Positions 32,097 to 33,194 of a stretch of 33,194 nucleotides of DNA are shown here, piece by piece. Source of the DNA: Anaerolineaceae bacterium (GTDB lineage Bacteria > Chloroflexota > Anaerolineae > Anaerolineales > Anaerolineaceae); NCBI GenBank assembly GCA_020845515.1, contig JADLFQ010000003.1:1-33194 (forward strand), in the 5' to 3' direction. The position numbers and the translations under genes are program-made. Position 1 is the first letter of the stretch. Every line of letters starts with the position of its first letter. The notes below the pieces were generated by a model that saw only the letters and a program-made list of their open reading frames with translations, was not told the origin of the DNA and searched no databases.

Positions 32097-33044
32097 TTGA
32101 ATAGTACAGAGATAGAAGATATCAAGCATCAGAGCCGTGATATCCTTATGCGGTGGATCGAGTCCTGTACCCGGCATGGGAAAATTGCCCGAAACACTGT
32201 TGCAATGGGCATTGTGGTAATAGACCATCTCAGGCGCGCCTGCCCCGCGTTTCATGATGAAGTTATCTCACCAGGGGGCGAAATTAGCGGCGCCCGCTCA
32301 GGTCTTGGGAAAACTCTTGAGTTCTATGACATTCCAGGCAATTACTTAAAAGAAATCACCACACGCCAAGCTCATCAGGATGGGCAAAGACTCTTTGCTC
32401 AACTTGAATGGGGTGCGAAACTTGCAGAGATTCCAGTAGAGGAACGCGATGAAACTCTATTAGAACTTCTTGTTATTTTAAAAAGCTTTGCTTACGAATG
32501 GCTTAAACGCCAAAACTTGAAGCTAGATGTTGACCGGCGTCAGTCACCGACAACGTGGGTGAAAATCATTATAGAAAATGCCAAAGGGCGCTCAGGCGGA
32601 ATCGTTGAGCAACATCTTGTGGGCGCAAAACTGGCAAGGCGATTTAAGGATATCTCTCTTCCAAACCACCCTGCTCATGCTGGGGATAAACAAACAGAAC
32701 GAACAGGTGATTTTGTTGTATCGAGCTTGGTCTACCATGTAACGTCCTCTCCGTCGAGAAATGTCTTGGAAAAATGTTCCCAGAACATCAAAAGTGGCTT
32801 GCATCCCATTCTTCTTGTTCCCCGCGAGCAAGAAAATAAAGCAAGAATTCTCGCACAATATGAGAGCAGTGAACATGAAATAACCATTGTCTCGATCGAA
32901 GATTTTATAGCTTTAAATATTATCGAGCTTGCAACAGAAGAAAATAAAGATTTTTTCAGTATTTTAAAAGAGATAGTGGACATCTATAATTTGCGATTGG
33001 CAGAAGTTGAAACAGACTTATCCTTGCAAATTGATGTGCGCTAG
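32097..33044 (+). CDS. DUF4928-type protein, probable restriction endonuclease
   Basis: 315 residues. It resembles the DUF4928 family as remembered: an N-terminal helical part with 'CPAFHDEVISPGGEISGARS', then a core with 'EQHLVGAKLA', 'ERTGDFVVSSLVYHVTSSP' and 'KCSQNIKSGLHPILLVPR'. The Asp of 'GDF' and nearby charged residues could form a PD-(D/E)xK-like site. This is inference. The TTG at 32097 is chosen because AAGGAG lies 7 bases upstream, one base after the vsr stop. Family members commonly follow a cytosine methyltransferase and are presumed to be the cognate restriction enzyme. Confidence 0.8.
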   Translation: MNSTEIEDIKHQSRDILMRWIESCTRHGKIARNTVAMGIVVIDHLRRACPAFHDEVISPGGEISGARSGLGKTLEFYDIPGNYLKEITTRQAHQDGQRLFAQLEWGAKLAEIPVEERDETLLELLVILKSFAYEWLKRQNLKLDVDRRQSPTTWVKIIIENAKGRSGGIVEQHLVGAKLARRFKDISLPNHPAHAGDKQTERTGDFVVSSLVYHVTSSPSRNVLEKCSQNIKSGLHPILLVPREQENKARILAQYESSEHEITIVSIEDFIALNIIELATEENKDFFSILKEIVDIYNLRLAEVETDLSLQIDVR

Positions 33045-33150
33045 GCGAAAACGGCCACCTCAGATCCATCTGTCAATACGAGATACTTTACAGCGATTCA
33101 ATTACAGTCCAAAAAGTACTACTGGCAATCTAATTAACAAGGAAATTTCC

Positions 33151-33194
33151 ATGCTTAATTCGCACGTCGTTGAAAAATCGGCACAAACTGAAAC
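33151..33194 (+). CDS. Possible start of a further gene, cut by the window edge
   Basis: ATG at 33151 with AAGGAA 6 bases upstream opens a frame of 14 codons (Met-Leu-Asn-Ser-His and on) that runs off the window. It is too short to recognise. The 106 bases between it and the DUF4928-type gene show no clear promoter or terminator. Confidence 0.3.
   Translation, partial: MLNSHVVEKSAQTE

Noticed and set aside
1-33194. CRISPR arrays, tRNA or rRNA genes
   Set aside because: No regularly spaced repeats and no tRNA- or rRNA-like segments were noticed on either strand. This was checked by eye only.

Overview
The window looks like a chromosomal segment of an anaerobic, moderately GC-rich bacterium. 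Protein style and gene content suggest an Anaerolineae-like member of Chloroflexota, but no rRNA or other decisive marker is present, so this is inference. Supporting points are the lutABC cluster, a two-domain BMP lipoprotein, a fused double-ATPase ECF transporter, a selenocysteine-containing SelD, PyrK/PyrD-like proteins and several -10 boxes lying almost on top of start codons. The genome should encode selenocysteine machinery, because selD needs UGA readthrough.

Layout. 1-1.7 kb: an ISLre2-type transposase (minus). 1.7-2.7 kb: a VOC protein and rplS, converging on an rplS terminator. 2.7-5.2 kb: a decayed copy of the promoter and 5' end of a GntR gene, placed directly upstream of a lipoprotein with two tandem BMP ligand-binding domains. 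5.2-7.5 kb: uvrC followed by a single-domain response regulator (minus). 7.5-11.3 kb: an intact FadR-type gntR with lutA-lutB-lutC (lactate oxidation). The promoter of this operon carries the same operator as the upstream copy at 2.86 kb, so one regulator probably controls both loci. 11.3-15.8 kb: an ECF transporter (S component, fused A1A2 ATPase, T component) with a creatininase-family amidohydrolase, closed by a strong terminator.

16.0-24.6 kb: an accessory defence island. It has a Fic protein behind an operator-rich promoter, type I restriction genes hsdR-hsdM-hsdS, and a tightly coupled XRE/ImmA-IrrE metallopeptidase plus a PIN-like (DUF4411-type) protein. HsdR carries an unexpected carboxypeptidase-regulatory-like beta domain. 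The part from the second half of hsdS onward is visibly more AT-rich.

24.7-30.4 kb: selD (minus) reads through an in-frame UGA. Diverging from it is a three-gene operon of a PyrK-like Fe-S protein, a PIG-L deacetylase and a PyrD-like protein, with overlapping start/stop codons. It ends tail-to-tail on hisD, which lies downstream of dtd on the minus strand and has an attenuator-like hairpin in its leader. 30.4-33.2 kb: a second defence locus of a C5-cytosine methyltransferase, a Vsr mismatch endonuclease and a DUF4928-type putative restriction enzyme, then the start of a possible further gene.

The most interesting items are the duplicated promoter/operator that seems to tie an unusual tandem-domain lipoprotein to the lactate regulon, the UGA-containing selD, the HsdR domain insertion, and the PyrK-like/PIG-L/PyrD-like operon, whose PyrD-like member lacks the expected catalytic motifs.
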